DNA from: Liolophura sinensis
Taxonomy: Eukaryota; Mollusca; Polyplacophora; Chitonida; Chitonidae
Assembly (NCBI RefSeq): GCF_032854445.1
Contig: NC_088302.1
Location: 38,010,191 to 38,074,190, forward strand
Length of the DNA stretch: 64,000 nt
Direction: 5' to 3'
Numbering within the stretch: position 1 is the first letter of the stretch; each line of letters starts with the position of its first letter. Of the stretch, positions 10,297 to 23,770 are shown piece by piece. The notes under the pieces are model-generated. The model did no database searches. It was not told where the DNA came from and was given only the letters and a program-made list of their open reading frames with translations. The translations under genes were made by a program, and so were the position numbers.

Positions 10297-12611
10297 GCCT
10301 CTTATAAACCCAGAGCAGTTAAAACTGATTTCTTAAAAAAAAACGCCAGGAACCATGTCATATACCCTTGTTCACGAGGAGAGGTATTCATTTTGTAAGT
10401 TAAGAGAAAAAAATTGAGCAATAGATGGATTTATTTATTATTTGATAGGTGCTAAACACTATATTTCAAAATGGTTCCCTTGTATGATGGCCTTCAGGTT
10501 TATGGGTTGAGAAAACTGGACTGGCTGGTGTAAATCACCCCCTTTACACTCAAAAAATTAATCTGTTAACTTTAACAGAAAGTCTGTTGTCTGAGTGATG
10601 CGAAAATGTATTCTGTTATAGTAGCAGATTATTTTGTTAAATGTAACACACATATTCTATTAATTCTAACGATGATATCTATTAGACTATAACAGGATGT
10701 CATCTATTGGGTTTTGCATGCTACAAGGCGAGACCTTGGTTATGTGACCCAAATAACGTTGAAAGCGATCTCAAACCTCATTCAACTAAACAAACGAGAG
10801 ATTCGAGTCTCTCTGTGACCATATTAGCTGCGAAGATAACGAAGTTTAAAGGAAAAGAAAACTTAAAAACATGACACTATAGGCTGAAAAGAACACATTT
10901 TTTTCTATCTGGTGGTGCCCGCTGCATATTTTTGCGATTTTTCCTCGCCATACACGTAAAGCCTGAATACGCCAAAGCTGAAATAAATCGCTAAGTCCAT
11001 CGCGTCCTCCATCTTTAACACCCTGTAATTTATGCGGGGGTGTGTTGCCTCTCAGCCAGTGAGAGTCGTTAAAACTGCCGGCTTGTTCGTGTAAACTCGG
11101 AGCCTACGTCCAACATTCCGGTTTCCCGATCGTCAAGCGGAAAATGAACTGTCCTGTTCGCTATCTTCTGGGAAGAAGAGTTCTACCGGAGATGTACGAA
11201 CTGCACTTCGGTGGTTTCAGACGGCAATTCTCCTCCTAACACAGAAGACTTCAGGACTAGTTCTTAGGCAAAATGGAGTCGCCCACAGCGGATGTTGGCA
11301 CAGACTTTATTTATAATTTATCACCATGAGGTACACATTAGAATTTTGTTATGGCATGCACCTGCGCGGAAATGCATACTCTTCTCAATGGTATTTGATT
11401 GATATTTAAATTTTCTTCTCCTTTAAGCCATAGAAGCCCCTTTCCTTGTAAGGTTTTATAATGAAATTTACTAGAGGATCTTGTCTTGCCAGTAAGCGTA
11501 TATATAGCTCTTGAGAATACAGATTTGCAGATTTAAATGATATTCAAGATGCTAAAAAGATGACGATAGCTTTCCTTTACACTGGTTTATTCAGTCTGCT
11601 ATTGAACAAACAATGTAGTCACTCTTATTAAAATCTATCAATCAATCAGTCAACTGATCAACTCATTAGGGACAATCAGTAAACTAGTCAAGACGTAAGA
11701 AAAATCAACCAGTCAACCAGTAAATGCATTAAGAACTTTCAGTTAACCAATCAATCATCAATAATGGAAATAAATGAATTAGATGAACAACTTTTCAGTC
11801 CACAGTGGAAACCAGCCAAGAACTCAATCAGTCAATTCATATTGGAAATCGCCGTATTCCCTTCCGGATCAAACTATTTTGAAAATGAAACAAACAACTA
11901 ATAAATTGCCAAAACTAGACCATTTAATTTTTGAAACAAAAAACTATTTGTAATTAAATTTCATTTATTTTACGTTGGAACACGTCTGGATTCTGCTTTT
12001 TTTTTTAAGAATCATTTTTGAAACTTGAACGTCATTAAAGTACCGTAATCATTTCCAGCTTCTTCACGTAACATTTTCTAGTTGTTCTTCCTGACTTCAT
12101 CTTTATATACCGCCGGGCATCGTAAAGTGAAACAGTTCATGATTTTTATTTAATTTTTTATTTATTTATTTATTACATCGAATCTCTTGCTTGCAGACTA
12201 ATGCCTATAATGCAAAATAGCCACTACTGACCAGTGACATTACAGTACTCAGCACACATTCTGTTGGTATCCGTAACAGCATGTTAGCCAGTTTATTGAG
12301 ATTGCATATACACACGTATCACATATTACCATAATAAGATGTTAGCTACATGACCAACTTGTTACTTCCATGTAATAGAGTATAAACATATCTCCGAGGA
12401 CAGTCAAATTTCTCAATTTGGTAAATATATTGTGTGACAGGTATTTCCTGACGATGTGATAAATGTATGTCGAAATATTTCTTCGAGGTTACATGTATAT
12501 TTTTTTATTCTCGAGTATAAATACAGAACATGAACATTAGAATATTTAACGTTTATTGACTGTTTGTTTGCGTAACATCCCTACACAAGAACTGGGAAAG
12601 TGTTAAGCTGG
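10297..12611. other. Intergenic stretch between genes A and B
   Basis: No supported gene. Around 10550-10700 there is AT-rich sequence with a short palindrome (ctgttaactttaacag). Around 11630-11850 runs of CAATCA/CAGTCAA-type short motifs give a loose cryptic repeat, and 12155-12175 is a TTTA repeat. Confidence 0.4.
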
Positions 12612-12738
12612 GGCCGGTTTCATGAAGCTTACTTAGTGTTAAGTTGCCGCTGGCTAAGTGCACTTTATATCTCCACAACATACGTTGTCAAGCTAATTAG
12701 CGGCTTATTTACCTAAGTGAGTTTCATGATACCGGTCC
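12612..12738. mobile_element. MITE-like inverted-repeat element
   Basis: Left end gggccggtttcatgaagctt continues acttag. The right end, read in reverse, is gggaccggtatcatgaaact followed by cacttag. These are imperfect terminal inverted repeats of about 27 bases around a 127-base element with no coding content. The ends resemble those at 21712-21838 and 56150-56352. Confidence 0.6.
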
Positions 12739-12951
12739 CTGTTTGAATTTATAAACTCAACAGTATAAATATTCCCACAAGAATTATTTAAAATAAAAGA
12801 ATTATTTGAAACGATTTCCACTTATATCTATTCTTTCATTGTTAATTTAATTACCAGCAATATCTCCATTTACAGCTCAAAAGATTCATTCCCAAAACTT
12901 TTCCTACTTATACAAAACTGGATTATGGTTATTTCTTTATTTTTATTTTTA

Positions 12952-15900
12952 TTATGTGAAGTTTTTGTCGTAATTCTGCCTGTAGCTGTCAGTATCCACG
13001 TCCGCTTTCTCCAGCTCTGTATCAAAATTTGTCTTGAAGTTACTGTTGAAGGAAGCCTGTTGTGTGGCATTGCATTCTTTCACCAGATTAGACATAGATC
13101 TGTATATGCTGGAAACATAAGAAGCATATATCATATTTTGAAATTCTTCTATTTTGAGGAAGATTAAACAATTTATCTCAAGCCGAATGAAAATACTGAA
13201 TCGAATGAGACTGCAGTCCGGGAATATGCATCTTTTTCAATAAAATGTCTCTCCTGGAAATATACAACAAGTAGCAAGAAAAACCAAGAAGTAAGAAAAC
13301 ACGACTATTAATTACCGTACATAATGATATGAAGAAAGGATCAAAACTGATTGAATAATAAGGTGATTGATTATATGAACCCCTTTTTGTGTCTAACTAA
13401 AACTCCGGTTCAAAGGAGAAATGTGCGTGCAGAATTGAAACTTTGCCTTTTCAGCGGACAGGAGAAAATAGGCCTGAGGTAGAAAATACCATTTGTCCGT
13501 ATAGGCTTTATGGTTAAGTGTAGTTAGCTTTCAAATGTCATCGAGTCCACACTGCAAGCTTTTGGTTCAGTTCACATTGCTGTTTGTGTAGATATTGATA
13601 ATAAACTAAGTCAGCGAGGTGCAAAGGAAGTAACTGTCACCGTTAGAAAATAAAATTGCGCGTTGAGGTGCCCGTGTAATTCTGGATGCGAGCAGTAATG
13701 GGTATACGTTTATGTATTAACGTGTACAAGGTCATAAGTGTCGATTATGTCATCTTTGTCATTAGCGGTGCTATTTAAACACTCCTTTTAGTGATAGCTA
13801 AAACCAGGAATAATTAAGTGTCTATTTAAATCTCCTCACGTCTGTCCTAAAGTCCGAAAGTAATGTATTTTGACAGAGATGGATTAGTTTGCGCTTCAAT
13901 GTGTAACGTTCAGAGGTGGAATTGTATGGTTACAGTTGCAAAAACTTCAACAATCCACTAAAGTTTGACAATTTTTAGTATCTAAACTTTGTGCTTTACT
14001 TTGTATCATTTGTAACACAACCCACAGTGTAATGACCCAGGAGTCTCTCACCATTGCGGTCGCTGTGAGTTCAAGTCCAGCTCATGCTGGCTTCCTCTCC
14101 GGTTGTAAGTGGGAAGGTCTTCAACAAGCTGCGGATGGTCGTGGATTTCACCCGGGCTCTGCCAGGTTTCCATCCACCATAATGCTGGCCGCCGTCGTAT
14201 AAGTGAAATATTCTTGAGTGCGGCGTAAAACACCAATCAAGTAAATCAATAAATGTAACACAACCACACTGGTCTGTTTCTCAGTCAAGATAAATGAACT
14301 GAAGAATCAAAGAGAAACCTATCCCTTGCTTTTGAGCATTGTGGTTAGGGTGGTTCTATCTCCTTCTTCCGGTCTCGGTCGTTCTTACCGCTTACTGCTG
14401 TTAGTGGTAGCAGTTAAGTTTGGACAAAGCTTCACAGGCCTAGGTAGGGCAATGAAACTTACAGACCATGAGTGTTGCAAGAACGGAAGCTCGATATAGA
14501 GCGATCATAACAGCAAAGCGTAAAAGCTGGTGACATATTTATTTATTTATTTATTTGATTGGTGTTTTACGCCGTACTCAAGAATATTTCACTTATACGA
14601 CGGCGGTCAGCATTATGGTGGGTGGAAACCGGGAACCGACTGGTAACATAAGCCAATGAATTGAGCAGGACATTATTTTACGCAGTGTGAAAGTAAACGA
14701 AATGCTTACCAATAACTTGAGTAATTTATTCCTTGGACGCTGCTGTACAAAACTTGACAGTCGGTTTTGTTGCCGATGACTTGGCAGAATTGACCATTTT
14801 GCCAAAAGCAGTTGTCCTTAGCCCTGCCTCCCGCCACAGCACTAATACCCTGCAGCTCTGTCAGCGAGCAAGTTGTCAAACCGCGCGCTATAGCACTGAT
14901 CTGACACTCACGGACTTTCTGAATGTATTCTCGACCCTGTGGATGAATACAGAATTTAGTTAGTGCTAAAAAAAAATGTGTTTACAAATCATTTATCTGA
15001 AGAAATATTTAGTATACAGATTGAATTACTATTTTTTGTGGCCTGTAATACACAGTATTTGAGAAATATTGGTATAAGCTGTAATTCAAAAATTGTGCTA
15101 CACTGTAGATCATTTTGGTCAGCCATTTCTTACTAAACTAACACATCTTAATCATATTTGCGTCCATGCATATTTAATCTTTTTGCCATGTATACATTAA
15201 AAAGATATTTACTTGTTATCATATGCGTATTGTGGTTATTTTTACTAAGGGTTTTAGGAGGGTTAATAGGGGTGTATATTGCATTACGTTTTCCGACTAG
15301 AAATAATAATTTCTTTGTTCTTTACTCAATAATTTTCCTCTTACACGGCGTTGATCAGATTTATAGGTGGAAGCAACTGGAGTAAACCAACGTCCTTTCC
15401 CGTATCTAAGAAATCTGACTTAAAGCCGCAGCGAGAGCTAGATTCGATCCCGCAACCTTACTTACTACGACAGATCGGCAGCAACGGTAAGAACGCTTTA
15501 GCTGACTATATTGTACTGTATACGTTACCTTGTCGGAATAGGCTGTAAGGCTATGATTTGCACGCTGACAGTAAAACCGTCCTACATCCACAGCAGCGCC
15601 TTCCATCCCGGGACACGGGTTGTTTTTGTTTAGGCATTCATAAAACTGGCAATCGGGGGCTTGAATCTGGCTGGCACAGTCTGTCAACAAAACGCATAAA
15701 ATCTCTTCACATCAAAAATACTATACATAGTGAAGCATACTACACCGTAAAAAATAGTACTTAACACAACAATTTGCATCGTGTATTCTTTCTTATAGTG
15801 TACGTCTATGGCGGTTCGTGCTGAATGTTGTTTTGGAAATTGGTCTTTTCATTATTGACTGAGAGCGTCCATTTTGGTTGAGGGCTGGTATACGAATTTC

Positions 15901-18900
15901 CCCCATAGATACTCACGAAATACACCGTCAAAAATATAATTTGCCCGATTAGCAAGACTCCATCAAAACTTCCTTCTAGCTCTTCTCTGTAACAAACAAA
16001 TCCCCTTCTGTGTCGTCATGATGCGGTTGAAGTTTGCCCGTTTCAAACATACAGATGATGTATTCTTCATTTTTTCGATGGTCTTATGTTAAAGTTATTA
16101 CCGAAACAGGGCAGTAAAGCTTAACGGACGTCTTTGTCTCAAGAAATCCATACCGGTATCTGACAACGAGAAACATTACTTGCCCAAACAAGTTGACCCC
16201 AAACTGAGTAAAAACACGTCCGTCTATGCAGTGCTTGTGAACTATATCTTTACTTATAGGAGCACAACTACACAGAACCTTAGATGTATTACAGCAAAGA
16301 AATAGTACATCGCTTAAGTTGACTGACATGTTTTAGGCGGGCAATGATTCATTGCTTAATGCAACACTTACTGCTGGTTCCCCAGGGCTGTCGTGGTGGC
16401 TGCCAGGGCTGACCGTGGCCACATCCTCCTGGGGGTCTCCGTAACCCTGGCCTACATCCCTGGGGTTGACCCGGAGGGGAGCGAGAGGGAAGTTTCCAAG
16501 GAGGTCTCGTGGACGGTCGACAGCCACCAGATTGCCCACCTCCTGGTGGACATCTCGGGGGTCTTGTCTGATATGGTGGCCTCGTTTGAAAGGGTGGTCT
16601 TCGTGTTATAAAGGGACGTCGCGTCTGAGATGGTGGTCTTTGCGTCCTATGCGGGGGTCGCGTCTGATATGGAGGCCTTCGTGTAACTGACGGTCGACAG
16701 CCACCAGATTGCCCACCTCCTGGAGGACATCTTGGGGGTCTTGTCTGATATGGTGGCCTAGTTTGAAAGGGTGGTCTTCGTGTTATATATGGACGGCGCG
16801 TCTGAGATGGTGGTCTTTGCGTCCTATACGGGGGTCGCGTCTGATATGGAGGCTTTCGAGTAGCAGACGGTTGACAGCCACCAGATTGCCCACTTCCTGG
16901 TGGGCATCTTGGGGGTCTTGTCGGAAACGGTGGTCTTTGCGTCCTATACGGAGGTCGTGTCTGATATGGAGGCCTTCGAGTAGCAGACGGTCGACAGCCA
17001 CCAGATTGCCCACCTCCTGGAGGGCATCTCGGGGGTCTTGTCTGATATGGTGGCCTAGTTTGAAAGGGTGGTCTTTGTGTTCTATAGGGACGGCGCGTCT
17101 GAGATGGTGGTCTTTGCGTCCTATACGGGGGTTGTGTCTGATATGGAGGCTTTCGAGTAGCAGATGGTCGACAGCCACCAGATTGCCCACCCCCTGGTGG
17201 GCATCCCGGGGGTCTTGTCTGATATGGTGGCCTAGTTTGAAAAGGTGGCCTTTGTGTTCTATAGGGACGGCGCGTCTGAGATGGTGGTCTTTGCGTCCCA
17301 TACGGGGGTTGTGTCTGATATGGAGGCTTTCGAGTAGCAGATGGTCGACAGCCACCAGATTGCCCACCCCCTGGTGGGCATCTCGGGGGTCTTGTCGGAA
17401 AGGATGGTCTTTGCGTCCTATACGGAGGTCGTGTCTGATATGGAGGCCTTCGTGTAACTGACGGTCGACAGCCACCAGATTGCCCACCACCTGGGGGGCA
17501 CCCCGGGGGTCTTGTCTGATACGGTGGCCTCGTTTGAAAGGGTGGCCTTTGTGTTTGTGGAGGCCGACATCCGTTCGGTGAAGAGGGCCCTGGTCTACAT
17601 TCAGGAGGCTTTGTCTGGAAAGGCCTTCTTGTGGTTGGTCGGTTTGTGTACCAAGGGTCACGTGATGTTGCCGGTGGTCTTTGGGGATTTCTTGTGGTTC
17701 TCCACGGTCTTTGTGTTTGAGGAGGCCGACATCCAGTTTGCCCTGGGCGACATCCAGGAGGTCGTGTCTGAAAAGGTCTTCTTGTGGTTGGTCGGTTTGT
17801 ATTCCAAGGGTCACGTGATGTTGCCGGTGGTCTTTGGGGATTTCTTGTGGTTCTCCACGGTCTTTGTGTTTGAGGAGGCCGACATCCAGTTTGCCCTGGG
17901 CGACATCCAGGAGGTCGTGTCTGGAAAGGTCTTCTTGTGGTTGGTCGGTTTGTGTACCACGGGTCACGTGATGTTGCCGGTGGTCTTTGGGGATTTCTTG
18001 TGGTTCTCCACGGTCTTTGTGTTTGAGGAGGCCGACATCCAGTTTGCCCTGGGCGACATCCAGGAGGTCGTGTCTGGAAAGGTCTTCTTGTGGTTGGTCG
18101 GTTTGTATTCCAAGGATCACGTGATGTTGCCGGTGGTCTTTGGGGATTTCTTGTGGTTCTCCACGGTCTTTGTGTTTGAGGAGGCCGACATCCATTTTGC
18201 CCTGGGCGACATCCAGGGGGTCGTGTCTGGAAAGGTCTTCTTGTGGTTGGTCGGTTTGTGTACCAAGGGTCACGTGATGTTGCCGGTGGTCTTTGGGGAT
18301 TTCTTGTGGTTCTCCACGGTCTTTGTGTTTGAGGAGGCCGACATCCATTTTGCCCTGGGCGACATCCAGGCGGTCGTGTCTGGAAAGGTCTTCTTGTGGT
18401 TGGTCGGTTTGTGTACCACGGGTCACGTGATGTTGCCGGTGGCCTTTGGGGATTTCTTGTGGTTCTCCACGGTCTTTGTGTTTGAGGAGACCGACATCCG
18501 TTTTGCCCTGGGCGACATCCAGGGGGTCGTGTCTGGAAAGGTCTTCTTGTGGTTGGTCGGTTTGTATTCCAAGGTTCACGTGTTATCGGAGGCCTCTGGG
18601 GATTCCTGGTGGTTCTCCACGTTTGTCTCGTGGGCCTGGGTGTGCTTACGTGCCATGGATCGGGTAATGGTCGAGTCGGCCTTCTGCTTGGGGGCCTTCT
18701 CTGGGTGGTAGGACGAGTGTACCAGGGTGGTCTTGTTGTGTTCGGGCGGTTAGGCCTCCGGGTCGTACTCATGCGTTTTGCTGTGACCCACGACCCACGT
18801 TTCGGGCGATTAAGCAGTTCCTTTTGGGATAACCGTTGCGATGACGAAAACTGACTTTCTGGAATAGCATCCGCCAGCTTTTCTTGAGAAGCATCTTGAA

Positions 18901-19057
18901 GAGTGTCGTTCTTTGCATGATCGGGTATATTCTCCCAGACCCACACTGTCTGCTCACCGTGGATGGATTTTCTCCACTCCCCACAAACGCAGGTAATCCA
19001 AATGAGATAGAATAACGAAATGACGAGGATACCGCGTCCATGGAAATGCCTGAGCAT
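12952..19057 (-). CDS. Gene B: secreted Pro/Thr/Arg-repeat protein with stanniocalcin-like domain
   Basis: Four exons on the minus strand: 16372-19057, 15529-15680, 14710-14936 and 12952-13108, with intron phases 1, 0 and 2; the product is about 1073 aa. Exon 1 encodes a signal peptide (residues about 1-26), a possible furin site (RPKR), then two repeat arrays. The first has seven 51-aa units of the type RPWRTTRNPQRPP with a CRPGQNGC Cys pair; the second has seven CPPGGGQSGGC units spaced by PPYQT/RRP stretches. Exons 2-4 encode the same Cys-rich domain as gene A (CQFYECLNKNNPC, YCQRANHS, GREYIQKVREC, CFWQNGQFC, YCIYRSMSNLVKEC). Exon 3 is 227 bp in both genes. The frame through exon 1 would run 7 codons past the donor if unspliced; the AGC-A/gtaagt donor joins in phase to exon 2. 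A matrix or adhesive-type structural role is inferred. No catalytic motif is seen. Confidence 0.8.
14023..14253 (+). mobile_element. SINE in intron 3 of gene B
   Basis: Carries box B (gagttcaagtccagctcatg), the central body and the conserved tail, ending in a TAAATCAATAAA run. The 12-base duplication tgtaacacaacc lies at 14011-14022 and 14254-14265. The first part of the tRNA head is missing. Confidence 0.85.
14534..14634 (-). mobile_element. Truncated SINE in intron 3 of gene B
   Basis: Only the tail third is present: a TTTA repeat, then gattggtgttttacgccgta and the gcattatggtgggtggaaac body. It ends about 75 bases from the exon 3 donor of gene B. Confidence 0.75.
15800..15925. repeat. Dispersed repeat, copy 1
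   Basis: This part of intron 1 of gene B matches 31400-31510 at several points: a ttttgg/gaattggtcttt core, then gcgtccattttggttgaggg and tatacgaat. It is a pair of copies of an unknown interspersed element. Confidence 0.4.
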
Positions 19058-19110
19058 GTCTGAAGACGCGCGACCGGCTCCCGTTTGCCTTTTCTGGGAG
19101 AATGTCTGTC

Positions 19111-19118
19111 ATTTATAG
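19111..19118 (-). promoter_or_regulatory. TATA box of gene B
   Basis: The minus strand reads CTATAAAT about 55 bases upstream of the gene B start codon. Its placement relative to the ATG is similar to the gene A TATA box. Confidence 0.6.
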
Positions 19119-21711
19119 TTCAGGAGTCACACAACTTTATCACAAGACTTCATGAAGGGAGGTGAGACAGACAAAGGAATTCCACTGATATATAGCCTTT
19201 ACAAGTGTCTCCGAGGTGCTTTGGCCCTGCATGGGAAGATGTCCCCGTTCGCTCGAAGATACAAACTCCCGTCTTAAGCCATTGTTCATCTTAGTTAAAT
19301 GTCGTATCATCCCTCAAACATTTAATTAGACAAAACTATGCTAAGGGCCAGTAACTAGTTATTTAAAAACACCGACATTTGTTCACTTTTTTGTCACTGT
19401 TTACATCAGCTGATTTCACAAATCTGAGCTTATTTTTTGTGTTAAAAAATATCCACTACAAATAAAACCAAGTCTGATTCATTTGGTCTTTACGTCTTTT
19501 TTCCCCTTTATATCCCCGTTTAATAGTAACTGCAGGACGTGTTATAATCTAAACAATTATTCACACATTAAGTAAAAAAGAAAAGCAAGTTATAATATGT
19601 TCACTGACCGACGGAATTAACAGGTTCACACTGAATCGGCATCACCAACTTTCCTCTAATTTAATTGCTTGTCACTTTCAGGAGTGGCCTTTTGTGGTGA
19701 GGTTTGTCAAGCATCTAGCCAGGCCAGTCGTTTTCTCCGGTAATTCATTATAAGAAGCCGACTGGCGTTGTGTAAGTGAAATACTGCTGATTATGGCGTA
19801 AAACATCATTCTTACATGTAACTAACTGAATGGTAGCCTCATGTAGAAAATTTAAATAAAATTCGACAAGATTTGTTATTTGAAAATTTATGTATACTAG
19901 TTATATATTAAGTCATGCGACGGCTGAAACAAAATGTGACGGAAAGTTCTAATATCATTATTATCGAAACGTAATACAAGTATATCAAATACATCATCAA
20001 ACCTTATTTTCTTTACTGTTACAAAACACAGTGCATGCACAAATGAAGTAAACACGCTTCAATTAAATGCAAAGTATATTTTTGTTATTTATGTATTATT
20101 TGATTTCAAATTTTTATGTATGTCCAGGCTTAAAGGGTGAAGCGGAAAAAGAAGGAATTAGATGCATATTAAAGAAAATTTATGCCAACATACTGTTATA
20201 TTGTTAAAGCCTAGTGACTTTATTTTATTATTTATGTAATTTTGGTGATGAATTCAAAGTGCTGTTGATAACATGCAAGCCGGTTGGACATCAGATTTGC
20301 CGGCATATACAGATTAAACGGCCTATTATCCGTGGGATCTACATTGCCCTGTGCTCATCAATCGAGCTTCTAAATGGCATTTCAAAAAATTTATGTGTGC
20401 TTTTGTTTCCTTTGTTTTATTCGTTGGCACGTTGTAAAACAAAAAATGGTTTATGTAACTACTTAAGAGAGTCATAGAAGCATGCAGTGTTTTAAATTTT
20501 ATGGTACACAATACCGTTCTAGAGAGGTCAAAGTGTATGAAACTAAGACGGAAATGTTGTACACTCGTTATTATAATACCCACTAATATTATATTATTAA
20601 TAATACTGTAAAGTTTCAACCTCTAAAGCATTTTTTAAGTGGAAATTATGCATACAATTATTATGAAAATTACGCTAAAACGATTTGTTTGGGTCACTGA
20701 AGATGCAACCTTCATAAAACTGTGCATATTATTTCTCTACACCCCATGGGTCTGTCAGAATGTTTCAAGATATTGGCTGCAGAGGTTGTTGAAAAGGTTG
20801 GAGAATTAGTGTATGTTTTAATCATAGTATGAGAATGATTTTCCTTTACAATAGGCCATACATGGCAGTAAACCAAAAACAAAGAATGGTTTGCTGTACT
20901 CGTTTCGTGTCCTCTATAGCGTTTCGTGCTTACTGCATTTAGAAAAGCACTTGTCCAGGACTTGTGTATCTTTTGAAGGAGTCGTGAAAATTTGCAGTGG
21001 TGTAGTCAAGCGAATCTGCATACTTAGACATATAAGCCGTATCGAGTATCCGCACCATACATGCCCTAAAAAATTCTTCAGGTTGTCCCGTTTAATCCAT
21101 GCCCAAACACATAACAGCCATGCAGGTACCAAGAGGGTGGATCACAGCTTACAACATCTAGGCTACTGGGCCCATCGCCTACACGGGCTATATATGTAAA
21201 TACCAAGTTTGGTCATGTACAGCTGCCACTCTGATAATGGAGTTAGTATCACTTTGACAGCTGAGTGAAATATATATGCAATATGTTTGAAATGGCAATA
21301 GTCACGTGATTTATTATACATGAGTAACATACTCAACTCGTCCACTGAAGGAAACTTATGACGTCATATATACATTACAGTGGTTCGGGTGTCTGAATGC
21401 AATCCAAAATTTAATCTGACTCTCGTATAGTTCATTACTAACATACCGGTATAAAGGCCATCTAGCTACAAGTATTTCAGTGTTTGCTTTCACTTTCGAT
21501 ATTATTTCGGTGTATCCCTGTGCACGCTTGAGGCTGTTCTTATAAGACCGACATATTCATAAGGCTGCCTCATTGGAACGGCATGTTGAAGACACCATGC
21601 AGAGGACCAATTCTCACAACTTACTGGTATTTAACCCATCCCGGCATACTGAGAGCCAGCAAAGTTTTAAATAAAGTTTGCACATAAATATATATAAATA
21701 GGCCAGGGATC
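19119..21711. other. Intergenic stretch between genes B and C, first part
   Basis: No supported gene. A badly decayed SINE tail is visible near 19690-19812 (gtgtaagtgaaatactgctg, then tggcgtaaaac). The rest is AT-rich with no recognisable feature. Confidence 0.4.
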
Positions 21712-21838
21712 GATTTTCACGAAGCACTCTTAGCGTTGCGTTCACTTAACTACCACTGAAACCAGTAGTGTAGGCATTACGTCTTCATGGTAGTTGCGAG
21801 CTCGTAACGTTAAGAGAGCTTCGTGAAAACTGGGTCCT
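21712..21838. mobile_element. MITE-like inverted-repeat element
   Basis: Left end agggatcgattttcacgaag then cactcttagcgtt; the right end in reverse reads aggacccagttttcacgaag then ctctcttaacgtt. The two ends are imperfect inverted repeats of over 30 bases around a short spacer. No coding content. Confidence 0.6.
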
Positions 21839-22479
21839 TGTAACAGGGAGCTTCATTACGAATGCCTACCAGACACTCTGGACTGTTACTTATGAATGTA
21901 TTTGAAGACTTTACTTTCACACAGATAAGTTCACAATGCACATACATTTAGATAAAAACCTCCAACTACATGCAGCTCATCTTTTCAAAACCACCTACCC
22001 CTTTTCCGGCTTCTTTCATACACTGACATATTTACCGTGTTAAGATAGGAAATGTATCTGAAAAAGTGACGTCCGTGTGTATCGTGTTTCGTGAAAGACT
22101 CGTTACATTTTTATATCATTTCAAAGTTTGTGTTATCTCTGGCTTTCTTGGTACGAAACGCACGAAATTTTGCGAAAGTACAGGCCTACCATAGAGAGGT
22201 ACATTCCTTATCTTCCACACATGAACCGGACCAAAGTCATATAAGTGATTTAAGGACACTAGTATTTGGAAACTAACCAAAAAATATATTTACAAAAAAA
22301 TTATTTCAAATCTAATTTAACAATATATAGTGAAGTAGCTATAAACAATTCTTCCGCTCTTATACAGTTAATATATATGCAAGTGTTAAGTCTTTTGTCA
22401 ACCTCTATATCTATCTCCTTGACTTACTTTCACGCTGTGATTTTTTATTTTTCAAGCTAACAGCATGAATATCTCAAGC

Positions 22480-23560
22480 ATGCCCTTTCACTTTATACCA
22501 AGTTTTCAAATCTGATTGAAATTATTATACGTAACATTGGTACCAGTGTTTATTCCTGATGCTGGGTCTCATACACTGACCATAATACAGACTACTATAT
22601 TCAGACTTGCCTTCTCACTTTTATACCAAGTTTTCAAATCTGATTGAAATTATTATACGTAACATTGGTACCAGTGTTTATTCCTGATGCTGGGTCTCAT
22701 ACACTGACCATAATACAGACTACTATATTCAGACTTGCCTTCTCACTTTTATACCAAGTTTTCAAATCTGACTGAAATTATTATAAGTAACATTGGTACC
22801 AGTGTTTATTCCTGATGCTGGATCTCATACACTGACCATAATACAGACTACTATATTCAGACTTGCCTTCTCACTTTTATACCAAGTTTTCAAATCTGAC
22901 TGAAATTATTATAAGTAACATTGGTACCAGTGTTTATTCCTGATGCTGGGTCTCATACACTGACCATAATATAGACTACTATATTCAGACTTGCCTTCTC
23001 ACTTTTATACCAAGTTTTCAAATCTGACTGAAATTATTATAAGTAACATTGGTACCAGTGTTTATTCCTGATGCTGGGTCTCATACACTGACCATAATAT
23101 AGACAACTATATTCAGACTTGCCTTCTCACTTTATACCAAGTTTTCAAATCTGACTGAAATTATTATAAGTAACATTGGTACCAGCGTTTATTCCTGATG
23201 CTGAGTCTCATACACTGACCATAATATAGACTACTATATTCAGACTTGCCTTCTCACTTTTATACCCAGTTTTCAAATCTGACTGAAATTATTATAAGAA
23301 ACATTGGTACCAGTGCTTATTCCTGATGCTAGGTTTCATAGACTGACCATAATATAGACTACTATATTCAGACTTGCCTTCTCACTTTTATACCAAGTTT
23401 TCAAATCTGACTGAAATTATTATAAGTAACATTGGTACCAGTGTTTATTCCTGATGATGGGTCTCATACACTGACCATAATATAGACAACTATATTCAGA
23501 CTTGCCTTCTCACTTTATACCAAGTTTTCAAATCTGACTGAAATTATTATGACACAGTAT
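22480..23560. repeat. 128-bp satellite-like tandem array
   Basis: The landmark ataccaagttttcaaatctg recurs at 22495, 22623, 22751, 22879, 23007, 23134, 23262, 23390 and 23517, a spacing of 128 (twice 127) bases. Each unit also holds ggtaccagtgtttattcctg. There are just over eight well-kept copies, and two or so decayed copies follow to about 23770. No coding potential. Confidence 0.9.
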
Positions 23561-23770
23561 CGATTACAATGTTTATTCTTGATGTAGGGACCAATAAATT
23601 GACTAAAATATGGACTACTGTACTCAGATTTGCTCCCTCAATTTATACCAAGTTTAATATCTATCTTAAAATTATTACCGACATAGTAGCATTGGTACCA
23701 ATGTTCATTCTTAATGTTGATACTAGGATAAAGTGACTGACATATCAACTACTATATTGGGGTTTACATT

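Noticed and set aside
16709-17461. 250-codon plus-strand frame antisense to gene B
   Set aside because: Same cause as above, from the second repeat array.
16783-18579. Long alternative minus-strand frame (598 codons) overlapping gene B
   Set aside because: It stays open only because the repeat period is a multiple of three. It has no signal peptide and does not join the downstream domain exons, whereas the gene B frame does both.
17512-18711. 399-codon plus-strand frame antisense to gene B
   Set aside because: A shadow of the 153-bp coding repeat read in reverse, with no independent support.
22480-23560. Regular array considered as a CRISPR
   Set aside because: Units are contiguous without unique spacers, and the genome is eukaryotic.
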